DNA from: Pseudoalteromonas sp.
GTDB taxonomy: Bacteria; Pseudomonadota; Gammaproteobacteria; Enterobacterales; Alteromonadaceae
NCBI RefSeq assembly: GCF_018402495.1
Contig: NZ_JAGYIU010000007.1
Span: forward strand, 1-61,505
Direction: 5' to 3'
DNA length: 61,505 nucleotides
Positions 47,552 through 57,146 of this stretch are shown here, piece by piece. The notes beneath the pieces were generated by a model. That model ran no database searches and was not told the DNA's origin. It saw nothing but the letters and a program-made list of their open reading frames with translations. Both the position numbers and the translations under genes were made by a program. How positions within the stretch are numbered: the first letter of the stretch is position 1; each line of letters begins with the position of its first letter.

Positions 47552-48049
47552 TTATTTTTGGTAGGAAATATTATTTACATACCATTGCTTAGCACCTTGA
47601 GGGGTCATGACCTCAAAATCATCGTCTACTTGTTTTTTTAATAGTGCTCGCGCCATCGGTGAGTCGATAGAAATGTAATCGTTGCGATCATAAATTTCAT
47701 CGGGACCGACAATTCTAAACTTCTTACACTCCCCAGCCTCGTTTTCTATTTCAACCCAAGCACCAAAAAAAACTTTGCCGTCTTGCACGGGTGAGTAATC
47801 AACAATTTTTAAATCGGGGATGCGCTTACGTAGATAGCGCACTCGGCGGTCTATTTGGCGTAATAGACGCTTATTATACTGATAGTCTGCATTTTCAGAG
47901 CGATCACCAAGGCTTGCAGCCCAACTCACAATTTTAGTGACTTCTGGGCGTTTTACATTCCAAAGATGGTCATGTTCTTGCTGAAGTTGTAAATAGCCTT
48001 CGCGAGTAATTAAGTTTGTTTTCACGCCGTGTTCTTGTTTAATTTTCAT
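47552..48049 (-). CDS. greB: Transcription elongation factor GreB
   Basis: A 165-residue factor from the ATG at 48049; the GTG at 48025 (giving VKTNLITREGYLQL, closest to the E. coli start) is an equally good candidate. The N-terminal coiled coil is LQLQQEHDHLWNVKRPEVTK, with GreB stretches SWAASLGDRSENADYQYN and LRQIDRRVRYLRKRI. The C-terminal domain has FFGAWVEIENEAGE and ISIDSPMARALLKK. It rescues backtracked RNA polymerase by transcript cleavage. It is divergent from ompR as in E. coli. Confidence 0.94.
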   Translation of the reverse strand: MKIKQEHGVKTNLITREGYLQLQQEHDHLWNVKRPEVTKIVSWAASLGDRSENADYQYNKRLLRQIDRRVRYLRKRIPDLKIVDYSPVQDGKVFFGAWVEIENEAGECKKFRIVGPDEIYDRNDYISIDSPMARALLKKQVDDDFEVMTPQGAKQWYVNNISYQK

Positions 48050-48219
48050 ATGTGGCACGGTATTAAAATAAATGAAATTTGTCGAGCGTATTATCAATAA
48101 AATACATACTCAATGGGTTTGAAATGTTCAGTAACAATCTAAGCGCTTAATTAGTTTTTTATTCTTAAGTTTTTCATTTATATTAACTATTAATAAATTA
48201 TAAAAATAAGCAACAGATT

Positions 48220-48939
48220 ATGGGACAAGAGACAGTAAAAGTATTGGTGGTGGATGATGATAAACGTTTACGCAGTTTGCTGGAACGCTATTTGGTAGAG
48301 CAAGGATTTATTGTTAGAACAGCCGCCGATTCAGAGCAAATGGATAGGCTAATTGAGCGTGAAAATTTTCACCTCATGGTGCTTGATTTAATGCTGCCGG
48401 GCGAAGATGGGCTCTCTATTTGCAGACGTTTACGCCAAAAAGAAAACCAAATCCCTATTGTTATGCTGACCGCCAAAGGCGATGAAGTCGATCGTATTAT
48501 TGGTTTGGAGCTCGGTGCTGACGATTATATTCCTAAACCGTTTAATCCTCGCGAGCTATTAGCGCGCATAAAAGCTATTTTACGTCGTCAATCAAAAGAA
48601 GTGCCAGGGGCGCCTTCAGCGCAGGAGAACTTAATTGAGTTTGGTAAATTTACCCTAAATTTAGCCACCCGTGAAATGAGTGAGGGCGATAACACGGTAT
48701 CGCTCACCAGTGGCGAGTTTGCCGTATTAAAAGCGTTGGTGTCTCATCCGCGTGAGCCATTAAGTCGAGATAAATTAATGAACTTAGCTCGAGGGCGAGA
48801 CTATAGTGCGCTTGAGCGTAGTATTGATGTTCAAGTATCACGCCTTCGTCGAATGATCGAAGTCGATGCCGCTAACCCACGCTATATTCAAACGGTATGG
48901 GGTTTAGGTTATGTGTTTGTTCCTGACGGTGAAAAGTAA
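48220..48939 (+). CDS. ompR: Response regulator OmpR
   Basis: A 239-residue regulator. The receiver domain (residues 5-120) holds the acidic pair in [10 protein letters not shown], the phosphorylated Asp in [13 protein letters not shown] (about residue 55), and [10 protein letters not shown] and [17 protein letters not shown]. The C-terminal winged helix is [20 protein letters not shown], ending [16 protein letters not shown] and [14 protein letters not shown]. It controls porin and envelope genes in response to osmolarity. It lies 5 bp before envZ. Confidence 0.96.
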   Translation: MGQETVKVLVVDDDKRLRSLLERYLVEQGFIVRTAADSEQMDRLIERENFHLMVLDLMLPGEDGLSICRRLRQKENQIPIVMLTAKGDEVDRIIGLELGADDYIPKPFNPRELLARIKAILRRQSKEVPGAPSAQENLIEFGKFTLNLATREMSEGDNTVSLTSGEFAVLKALVSHPREPLSRDKLMNLARGRDYSALERSIDVQVSRLRRMIEVDAANPRYIQTVWGLGYVFVPDGEK

Positions 48940-48944
48940 TCATT

Positions 48945-50261
48945 ATGGGAATGTTTCCACGTAGTGCGTTTGGGCAAACTGTTTTTTTAGTAGCAGCTTT
49001 GTTGCTGATTAACCAAATTGTATCCTACGTCACAGTAAGTTTATATGTTGTTAAACCCACCATTGAGCAAGTTAATTTGATGCTCGCTAAGCAAATTAAA
49101 ACTGTATTTATTGACTGGGAAGAGGGTGTTGAAGTAACCGACGAAGTTTCAGAAAAGTTTTTTGAAATAACCGGTATTGAGGTGATGACTCAGCGTGAAG
49201 CGATGCGCAATGGCTTAGGCCAAAGTCGAGAGTATTCGGGGCTATCGCGAAGTATGTCAGAGCAGTTGAATGGTTTTGCTCGGGTGCGCATTAGTCAAAC
49301 TGACCCGCTTATTTATTGGGTGGAAGCACCTCAAGCACCTGGGTATTGGGTCAAAGTCCCTTTAATCGGATTTAAAGAGAGTAATCTCGAATTTCTAACT
49401 TTTTACCTCTCTAGTATCGGTTTTTTAAGTGTATTAGGCGGGTGGTTGTTTGCAAGACATTTGAACCGACCATTAAAAGCACTGCAACACGCTGCAATTA
49501 AAGTAGGTAAAGGTGATTTTAACACCAAACTTGAAGAAGAAGGCTCTACCGAAGTAATAGAAGTAACACGTGCGTTTAATCAAATGTCGCGAGGTATAGC
49601 GGCCCTTGAGAACGACCGTAGATTACTTATGGCCGGTGTTTCTCATGATTTACGTACTCCGCTCACCCGTATTCGCTTGGCCACAGAAATGATGGTTGAT
49701 GAAGATGATTATTTACGTGAAGGTATTATTTACGACATTGAAGATATGAATAGCATTATCGATCAGTTTATTGAATATTTACGCCATCATAAACGTGAAG
49801 AACAAAGCTATGAAGATATCAACGCCTTGATAGCAGATGTTGTACAAAGTGAACTAAAGCATCAACGAGTGATCACGTTTGAAAGCAATCCTAATTTAGG
49901 TAACATTCCTATCAGCGCTGTTGCTATTAAACGAGTGCTGACGAATATGATTGAAAATGCACTGCGTTACTCGCAAGGGGATATTGAGGTGCGAAGTTAC
50001 TTCAGTTGCAATAAAAAGTACGTGATTGTTGCGGTTAACGATAATGGCCCAGGTATACCAGAGAGTGAATTAGAGTCAGTATTTGAACCGTTTAAGCAAG
50101 GTGACGCTGCACGAGGTAGTGAAGGTAGTGGCTTGGGACTGGCTATTATAAAGCGTATTGTTGACATGCACGATGGTAAAGTGAAACTTGAAAACCGATT
50201 AGAGGGTGGTTTAAGTGCACAAATTTACCTGCCGATAAAAATACAAAACTCTGCACAGTAA
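48945..50261 (+). CDS. envZ: Osmosensor histidine kinase EnvZ
   Basis: A 438-residue membrane kinase. It has two transmembrane helices (about residues 10-32 and 148-165) flanking a periplasmic domain of about 115 residues. A HAMP segment ([20 protein letters not shown]) precedes the phosphoacceptor [19 protein letters not shown] (His about residue 233). The HATPase motifs are [11 protein letters not shown] (N box), [13 protein letters not shown] (G1) and [18 protein letters not shown] (G2). It forms the osmotic two-component system with OmpR. A terminator overlaps its stop. Confidence 0.95.
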   Translation: MGMFPRSAFGQTVFLVAALLLINQIVSYVTVSLYVVKPTIEQVNLMLAKQIKTVFIDWEEGVEVTDEVSEKFFEITGIEVMTQREAMRNGLGQSREYSGLSRSMSEQLNGFARVRISQTDPLIYWVEAPQAPGYWVKVPLIGFKESNLEFLTFYLSSIGFLSVLGGWLFARHLNRPLKALQHAAIKVGKGDFNTKLEEEGSTEVIEVTRAFNQMSRGIAALENDRRLLMAGVSHDLRTPLTRIRLATEMMVDEDDYLREGIIYDIEDMNSIIDQFIEYLRHHKREEQSYEDINALIADVVQSELKHQRVITFESNPNLGNIPISAVAIKRVLTNMIENALRYSQGDIEVRSYFSCNKKYVIVAVNDNGPGIPESELESVFEPFKQGDAARGSEGSGLGLAIIKRIVDMHDGKVKLENRLEGGLSAQIYLPIKIQNSAQ

Positions 50262-50283
50262 CCTGTGCAGGGTTTGCTTTTTT
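50251..50283 (+). terminator. Terminator at the end of ompR-envZ
   Basis: The stem CTGCACAG/CTGTGCAG contains the envZ stop in its loop and is followed by ggtttgctttttt. Confidence 0.75.
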
Positions 50284-50537
50284 AAATAACTTTATTAAAG
50301 CTTAAATAATTTAAAGTGCTTTAAAGCGGATGGCAGTGCCGCCGCTAGTAGCAAGTGTTAAGTAAAAGTAAATAATTAACTAAACTTGTAAACACAAGTC
50401 TATATCCCATACACCTAACTCCTAATAATTTTTAAATAGCCCATCACAGTAAGGTGTTAACTTTTAAGGTTTAAAATGTTGATGTTTGTTTGTTTTTTGT
50501 TAGTATGGGGCAGCTGTTAAACTTTAAGGAACAAAGT
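50284..50537. other. Intergenic region before the RHS locus
   Basis: About 250 bp, AT-rich, with no supported gene. It should contain the promoter of the secreted RHS protein. A ribosome site (aagga, 50526-50530) lies 7 bp before its GTG start. Confidence 0.4.
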
Positions 50538-50666
50538 GTGAAAACCTCGTTTTATCCCAACAATAATCTTGTACCCCTTGCTTTTTTTACTATACTGCTA
50601 AGCCTTTTTTGCTTTCCTGCAAGCTCTATGGGGATGTTTGAACCAGTTGAACCAATAACAATTAAT
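50538..50666 (+). pseudogene. 5' end of the secreted SpvB/RHS protein, cut off by an IS
   Basis: A GTG start at 50538, 7 bp after aagga, gives a signal-peptide-like N-terminus (VKTSFYPNNNLVPLAFFTIL, then LSLFCFPASSMGMFEPVEPI). The codons att aat at 50661-50666 are the left copy of a 6-bp target duplication. The same ATTAAT recurs at 52419-52424 in the same frame. Joining EPVEPITIN directly to PKDPTDFAFTKDE restores one open frame, so this is the amino end of the large RHS protein downstream. The frame continues into the IS and stops within 10 codons. Confidence 0.85.
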
Positions 50667-52418
50667 CTGTCATTCCGCACTCTATTTTTGAATTAAAATC
50701 GTTCAATAACTGAGCATGATTTTGCCTTTTGTTAAAAAAACTTCTTGACGCCGATCCCGAGTTTTGATCTATTACTCTCTTTTGAGAGCACAATATTATG
50801 CCTGTTCCTTATTCTAAAATACTCGACCACCATGGTCTCGTCGCTGGTTTTTGTCATAGTCTTGGTTTTGCTGATATTATTGATAAGGCTTTAGGGGCGC
50901 GGCTCCCGAGCGTAAAATCAGTTGTGGCCAACTGGTGACTGCAATGGTCTTAAATGGTCTTGGCTTTACTGGCCGAACCTTACATATGTATAGCGAATAC
51001 TTCAGAAACAAGCCTGTCGACCGGCTCATTGGTGAAGGCGTGTTACCTGAGCATATTAACGATGATGCGCTAGGACGATGCTTAGATAGTTTGTACGAAT
51101 ATGGTGTTTCCAACTTGTATCAACAGTTAGGCGAAGCCGTTGTTACTAAGCTTGGTTTGGCAACTGAAGCTTTGCATCTTGACTCGACAAGTTTCCATTA
51201 TGATGGTCAAGCCACTGAGGACGATGAGCCGAGGCACATTCGTATAGCCAGAGGTTATTCACGCGATCATCGACCTGAGCTTAATCAAGTGATATTAAAT
51301 CTTATATGTGAGAATCAGTCTGGGATCCCCGTATACATGAAACCGGCCAGTGGCAACAGTAATGATATGGAGGGTTTCAAGCAGATTGTAAAAGCGCATA
51401 TTGGCAGTTTAAAAGCCGCGCAAGCGAGCCGTTATTTAGTGGCGGATGCTGCGCTTTATGTGAAAGAAACGATTGAGGATTTAGACGCGCAAGGCCAATT
51501 ATTTATTACTCGCGTACCGCAAACACTCAAAGAAGCGAAGGCACTGATCAAACAAGCTCCAACCTTGATGTTTACACCTATTTCTCAAGGTTATGAAGGC
51601 GTCAGTTATGACAGCGAGTATGGTGGTGTCAAACAAAAGTGGCTACTTATTCGCAGTGAACAAGCTTACAAGCGTGAGCAACACAATTTGAACAAGCGCA
51701 TGTTAAAAGCGGGCGAGCAAGCGCGAAAAGACTTCAAACTGTTAGGCCAACAACGCTTTGCCTGCGCACAAGATGCGCAAACCGCCCTTATAAAATGGCA
51801 AGACAAGCAAGCGGTATGTAATGTCAACGCGCAAGTAACAGAAGTCGCTGTTTATGCGAGTGCCGGACGACCTAAGTTAGGCGAGTTACCAACACGCATT
51901 GAGTATCAAATCACGGGCAATTTATACACACCTCTAGCCTCGCGGCAAAGCGCTTTAGAACAACTTGGACTGTTCATTATTGCCACCAATGATGTCAGTG
52001 AGGGGCTTGATATGGCAAGCTTGCTGAGCAGTTACAAAGCCCAACAGAATGTTGAAAAAGGCTTTCGCTTCTTAAAAGCCCCGACTTCTTAACGAGCGCC
52101 ATTTATCTTAAAAACCGGAGCGTATTGAAGCGCTATTGATGGTGATGACCTGCTGCTTAATGGTATATGCGGGCTTAGAGCATCAAATTCGTACAACCTT
52201 AGTCGAGAAAAATTGCTACTTCCCAAGTATGAAGTACAAACCCGAGCAGCGGCCTACAGCGCGTTGGGTATTCCAATGCTTTGAAGGAATAGCGGTTATA
52301 TATTTACCAGACAAAACGGCATTGGTAGCCAATTTAGAAACGCGTAATCAGACCATCATTGATTGCTTAGGTGAAAAGTACCAGAAAATTTATTCTTAAA
52401 ATGGGTGCGGAATACCGG
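50667..52418 (+). mobile_element. IS1634-type insertion sequence (1752 bp) in the RHS gene
   Basis: The ends are inverted repeats: the left reads CTGTCATTCCGCACTC and the reverse complement of the right reads CCGGTATTCCGCACCC. The element is flanked by the direct repeat ATTAAT (50661-50666 and 52419-52424). It carries one transposase gene with several single-base frameshifts. The transposase resembles the IS1634 branch of the IS4 group. The perfect duplication suggests a fairly recent insertion. Confidence 0.88.
50798..52399 (+). pseudogene. IS1634-family transposase, frameshifted
   Basis: The protein begins MPVPYSKILDHHGLVAGFCH at 50798, changes frame near 50895-50910, and continues over 50935-52092. 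The DDE-like region there reads ALHLDSTSFHYDG (first Asp), RYLVADAALYVKETIEDL and VEKGFRFLKAP. It changes frame again near 52080 (gccccgac, one G short) and near 52110 (five A where six fit), and ends ETRNQTIIDCLGEKYQKIYS at 52399. All protein parts are present and well preserved, and only single-base shifts break it. It may therefore be intact in reality if these are sequence errors. Confidence 0.8.
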
Positions 52419-52869
52419 ATTAATCCAAAAGATCCAACAGATTTCGCATTTACAAAAGATGAGAGTTCAATCAGAATTTCTTGGCGTTGGGGAAGCTATG
52501 ATGATGGTGGAGGATTGTTATATGGTAGTTCATCAGCAGTAGCACTTCCGTGCAGCGGTTTTTGCAATTCAGAAACGACTTTTTCGGTAGAAGTATCTGA
52601 GGATGGCAGTTCTTTTAGGATGGTAGCTGAAGGATTAAGCTACAATAGTTATTATTTTTCATTGGCAGGATATAGCAAACACATATTTAGGGTTCGAGCT
52701 GTAAAAAAATTAATGGCGAAAATAAGTACAGTGATTATTTAGTTGGCCCTCCCATAATAGTTCACGAAGTAAAAAACTACTCCCACACTCGACACTTACT
52801 ACACAAACCCCAGATGATACAAGTAACTTTATTGACACAGTTGCTCCTAGTAGCCAATTAATAGGTACC

Positions 52870-53403
52870 TTGGAGGGGCAAGCTGGTGTAAGTGGTGGCG
52901 CCTCAACGTATCATATTCCAATTCAATTACCGCCGGGCAGAGCTGGCATGCAGCCTGAAGTATCACTTAATTATTCATCTCGCAGTGGTAATGGTATTGC
53001 CGGAATGGGATGGTCGCTATCTGCTAGCTCAAGTATTACAAGGTGCGCAGCTACGTATGCACAAGATGGCTTCATGCAAAACCCACAATATAATAGTAAT
53101 GACAGGCTGTGCTTAGATGGTCAGCGTTTAATTAATACATCAGGTAGCTATGGAAGCTCAGGGACTGAATATCGTACTGAAATAGATAGCTTTGTGCGTG
53201 TAACACAAAGTGGTTCACTAAATGGCTCATCTACATGGTTCAGAGTTGAATATAAAAACGGCCGAGTAGCTTATTTTGGTAAAACAACTAATTCGAGGCT
53301 AATACATGGAAGTAAAGTGGCGGCTTATTCCTGGTTACTCGAGTATCAACATGATGTTATGGAAAAAACTATATACATTATGAGTATGAAGAATTTGGTC
53401 TAG
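52870..53403 (+). other. SpvB N-terminal domain segment
   Basis: This open piece of the RHS gene encodes a typical SpvB/TcaC start: GGASTYHIPIQLPPGRAGMQ then PEVSLNYSSRSGNGIAGMGW, SLSASSSITRC and a DRLCLDGQRLI motif. These blocks form the beta shell entry of ABC-toxin-B/SpvB-like proteins. The preceding frame (about 52777-52870, with TLTTQTPDDTSN) joins it directly once one A is restored near 52776. Confidence 0.85.
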
Positions 53404-53862
53404 GTCAGTTAATGCTGAAAAAATTCTTTATTCTGGTAAGAGCAGAACGGATAAAGGCGACAGGATAGTTGAGTTTAATTATTTTACTGATAGAACTGAT
53501 ACTTCGTTAAACTACTTAAATGGAGGGGTAAGCTACACAACAGTTTTGCTCAAAAGTATTAAAACATATATGGGAAATACTTTAGTAAAAAGGTATGGAT
53601 TAAGTTACGGCGAGAGTCAAAGTACAGCGCGTTCCCATATAAAAACAATTGAGTTATGTGATTATAGTGGTTCATATCATTGCACTCCTAAAACTCACTT
53701 TAGCATGTCGGACCCGGCCCTGAGTTGGGAGGGCGTAAATATCAACTCACTTGCAGATAGTGTATTTTCTAATGTTGGAGGCCTGAATTCTTCATCAAAA
53801 GGTGAGTTAAGCCAAAAAATCGTGTTATTTATAAAGACTTAAATGGTGATGGTATAGCTGAG

Positions 53863-55179
53863 TTGCTAAAGATTGTTAGAAATGGAGGAGTATCTATTAA
53901 TGTTGATGTATATACGTTACTGAATGGCAGTTACACCTATTTAAAAACCTTAGATGATAATATAAGCCACTTAATTTTCACTGCTGTAGAGGGTGACATT
54001 AATAATGATGGAATAGCTGATTTTACAACTTCTGAAAATGGTTATTTAGTTTATATACAGTATGATGATCATTTTAATGCCACAAGGGTAACTACAAACT
54101 TTCAACTAAATCACGGTTATGAAAATATACGATCAACAAATGCACGGATTTTCGATATCGATGGGGATGGTTTGCAGGATATTGTTTTAACAAATTACTT
54201 TAATAATGATGAAAGCTATGTAGGGTATTACAAGAGCCGTGGTGAAGGGCAAATTAACTTTTATAGCTTTATTGAATTATATAAATTAAAAAAAAGAAGT
54301 TTCAATGCAGGTCAAAGTTTATTTCAACAAGCTAGTTGGGATGATATGAATGGCGATGGATTACTTGATTTAATGCTTACATATCAAGCCGATGATAACA
54401 TTAAAGAAATTTCAATTGCATTTACAGAAGTAATCAATGGTCAAGTTCAATTAAATGAATACTTCTCTGAAGAGTTAGGTCTACCTATTAACAACTTTTA
54501 CAACCAGTTTGTATTTGCTGACCTAAATGGTGATGGGCTGAAAGATTTTGTGAGAGCTGCAAAATCTGGAAATTCTTATGAATGGCAAGTGCAACTCAAT
54601 AATGGTAATTATAGTTTTTTGCCTCTTAGCAGCTTGGGAACTGGTATAGGTATACATGAATGGCAAATCAATAGCCTCTTATATACAAATAACTCGTTGC
54701 AATATCGTGTTCAAGCGAAATTTGGTGGGCTACAGGTAGGAGATTTAGACTCAGATGGAAAGGATGAATTACTTGTTGCAACTAATAGTGAAGATGATTA
54801 TTGCGTCAATATTTTAGGAAGGATTGTACAGCGTGATTATTATATAGAAAGTTGTAACGATGACATACAAATGCACGAGCATCGCAATACAGAAAGCTCA
54901 GCCGAAAAATTAGAAATAGACTTAAGCAACCTTGATTTACGTCGTTTTAACTGGACGATGATCGATTTTGAAAATAATAGTAACAGTACAGAAATTAGGC
55001 GTAGCTTTGCAAATATAGTTAAAGCTCCAATAGGGCGTACTTCTATTTATGGCAATGAGGTGTTCCAACCTTTAGAAATTACAGACTATAACAATGATGG
55101 GTATTTAGATTTTTCTTTTCAACATTTAAAATATTACTTTTGCCAATGGCAACTTCACTATAAATGGTTATTCCTTTGA
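53863..55179 (+). other. VCBS/FG-GAP-like calcium-binding repeat segment
   Basis: A 438-residue open piece of the RHS gene with repeated Asp/Asn loops of the D-x-D/N-x-D-G type: DINNDGIADF, DIDGDGLQDIV, DMNGDGLLDLM, DLNGDGLKDFV, DLDSDGKDELLV and DYNNDGYLDF. Such loops bind calcium in the propeller of SpvB/TcaC-like exported proteins. The immediately preceding IYKDLNGDGIAELLK (53833-53870) is another repeat in the same run. Confidence 0.88.
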
Positions 55180-55581
55180 GCAAGGAGGTATGTCAGGTAA
55201 CCTTCGCTCAACTGGCGTTAATGGTTTTTTATTAAGACAAATAAGCTAACTGATAACAATGAGCTACCAGAAATTTTGCATAAGGTTACTGACGGATTAA
55301 AGCGAGAGTCAACATGGGAATATGCAAATTTATCTACGCCGATGCATGAAAATAACTTATCGCTTTATGATACTCCAGATAATAGAGCAGAGCGTTATTT
55401 GAGCGGCGATATTGCTCAAGGGTATATATATTTTACTTCGAGTATGCCTATTGTTTCATCTTTTATAGATTTTGATGGCAACTGATATTGCGCAGCATAA
55501 AGAGTACTTTTATAGGGAAGCGGTCTATAGCAGGCAAGGCCGTGGTTTTATGGGTTTTAAATCAATTATAGAAAAGATGTA

Positions 55582-57135
55582 GATCGTACTTTAGTCACTC
55601 AAACTGATTTTGAGCAAATATTTCCGTATCAAGGTAAGCTAAAGCGACAAGCTACATTTACCGAAGATGATTATGCAACAAGGGGAAGCGGGCATCTAGA
55701 TATTGGTGATAATGAAACCAATGCGATAAGTTATTCAAATACTGAGTGGCAAGAGAACCTAGCTCACAGTGTAACTGACGTTTATAATTTATACCCAAAT
55801 GAAACTACACAAATTACTCGAGATTTAGTTACTAAACAAGATCTAACACGCATCGATAAAAATATTACTAGGTTAGATCAATATGGCAATGTAACTGCAT
55901 CATCTACGCAAGTTGAAGACGCTTGGGGTACGTATACCACAAGTGAAACACGCGAGTATGAGGGTAACGAAAGTAACTGGTGGTTAAATAAACTTAATAC
56001 TAAAATACAAACTAAAGCTCGTGTAGCTGGGCGCAGTACAAACGACCCAATAACGGATGCAGACTTAGATCAAGAAACGAGCATTAGAAGTGAATACAGT
56101 AATTACCATGGTAGTAGACAGCCACAAACAATAACAACTACAGCAACACTTGGTGGCTCATCATCTGGTTATGGGAGTGAAATAGATACTATCTATAATG
56201 CCTACGGCCTTCCATTATCTGTTAGTCAAACCACAAAAGTGCGTAATAGTAGTGGTAGTTGGATCGACCAAACACGTACAACTTCAACCACCTACAGTAA
56301 AGACGGAACTGTTGAAGCTACTGACGGTTATTTCCCATATAAACAAACTAATGCTAAAGGGCATATTAGCTACACCGAAGTAAACCCTGCAACAGGGCAG
56401 ATAACCCAAACTCGTCAGCAGCTTAGTAGCAATAGCTATCAAGTGACAAACTTTGGTTACGATGATTATAACCGCCCTTACAGTATTCAGACTGATGGCA
56501 GTCCGGCCCGTTACAGTGCAATGCAAACACCTGACGCACAAGCACCAGCTAATGCAATAATACAAGTGTTAAATGTCTCAGCAGGGCAGCCTATGCAAAA
56601 AATCTATCAAGATGCGCTGGGACGAACATTACGTACAGCTGTGCAGAATTTCGATGGTGACTGGGTGTTTAGTGACGTTAATTATAACAGCCTTGGCTAT
56701 AAAACGTTTGAATCTATGCCCTATAAAGAAGGAGGTGCAGTTTATGGTACGTCATACACCGAACACGATGCACTTGGCCGCGTAATCGAAAAAGTAACCA
56801 ATCAACATTGCGGTAACATGACTACTAATTACAGCTACAGTGGACTTAAGACAGATATTGAGGTCTATGATAGTTGTTATGGCATCACCTTGGATATGTC
56901 GCGTACCTACAATAGCCTTAAACAGCTTATGCAAACGGTGGATGCTGATAATGGTGTTACTCGTTACAGCTATAATAACCAAGGCTTACCTATTGTTATT
57001 CAAGATGCTAATGGCAATAACATAGAGGCAACCTACAACGGCTTAGGCCAAAAAACACAGGTGAATGATCCTAACCAAGGCGTTACTAATTTTGAGTACA
57101 ACGGCTTTGAGAGTTACAGCGAGAAGTACGCGTAG
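55582..57135 (+). other. RHS/YD-repeat segment
   Basis: A long open piece (from DRTLVTQTDFEQIFPYQGKL) with YD repeats such as YDDYNRPYSIQTDG, YQDALGRTLRTAV, YNSLGYKTF, HDALGRVIEKV, YNNQGLPIVIQDANG and YNGLGQKTQVNDP. It forms the RHS cage. The frame breaks at about 57113 (gagttacag, one T short); after repair it reads straight into LQREVRVGSKTLTYVTDVLG. Confidence 0.88.
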
Positions 57136-57146
57136 GTAGTAAAACA

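Larger units (their letters stand above)
52419..57135 (+). pseudogene. Secreted SpvB/VCBS/RHS protein, body with many frameshifts
   Basis: This is a continuation of the gene that starts at 50538. In order it encodes a beta-rich domain (WRWGSYDDGGGLLYG, 52470-52740), an SpvB N-terminal domain (52870-53403), VCBS/FG-GAP-type Ca-binding repeats (53863-55179) and RHS YD repeats (55582-57135). The frame changes about nine times by single bases. In each case the following sequence is clearly the same protein, for example SQK-NRVIYKDLNGDG at 53814 and IIEK-DVDRTL at 55574. No signs of missense decay are visible between the shifts. It is an exported protein of the SpvB/TcaC/RHS polymorphic toxin type. 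Confidence 0.85.
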
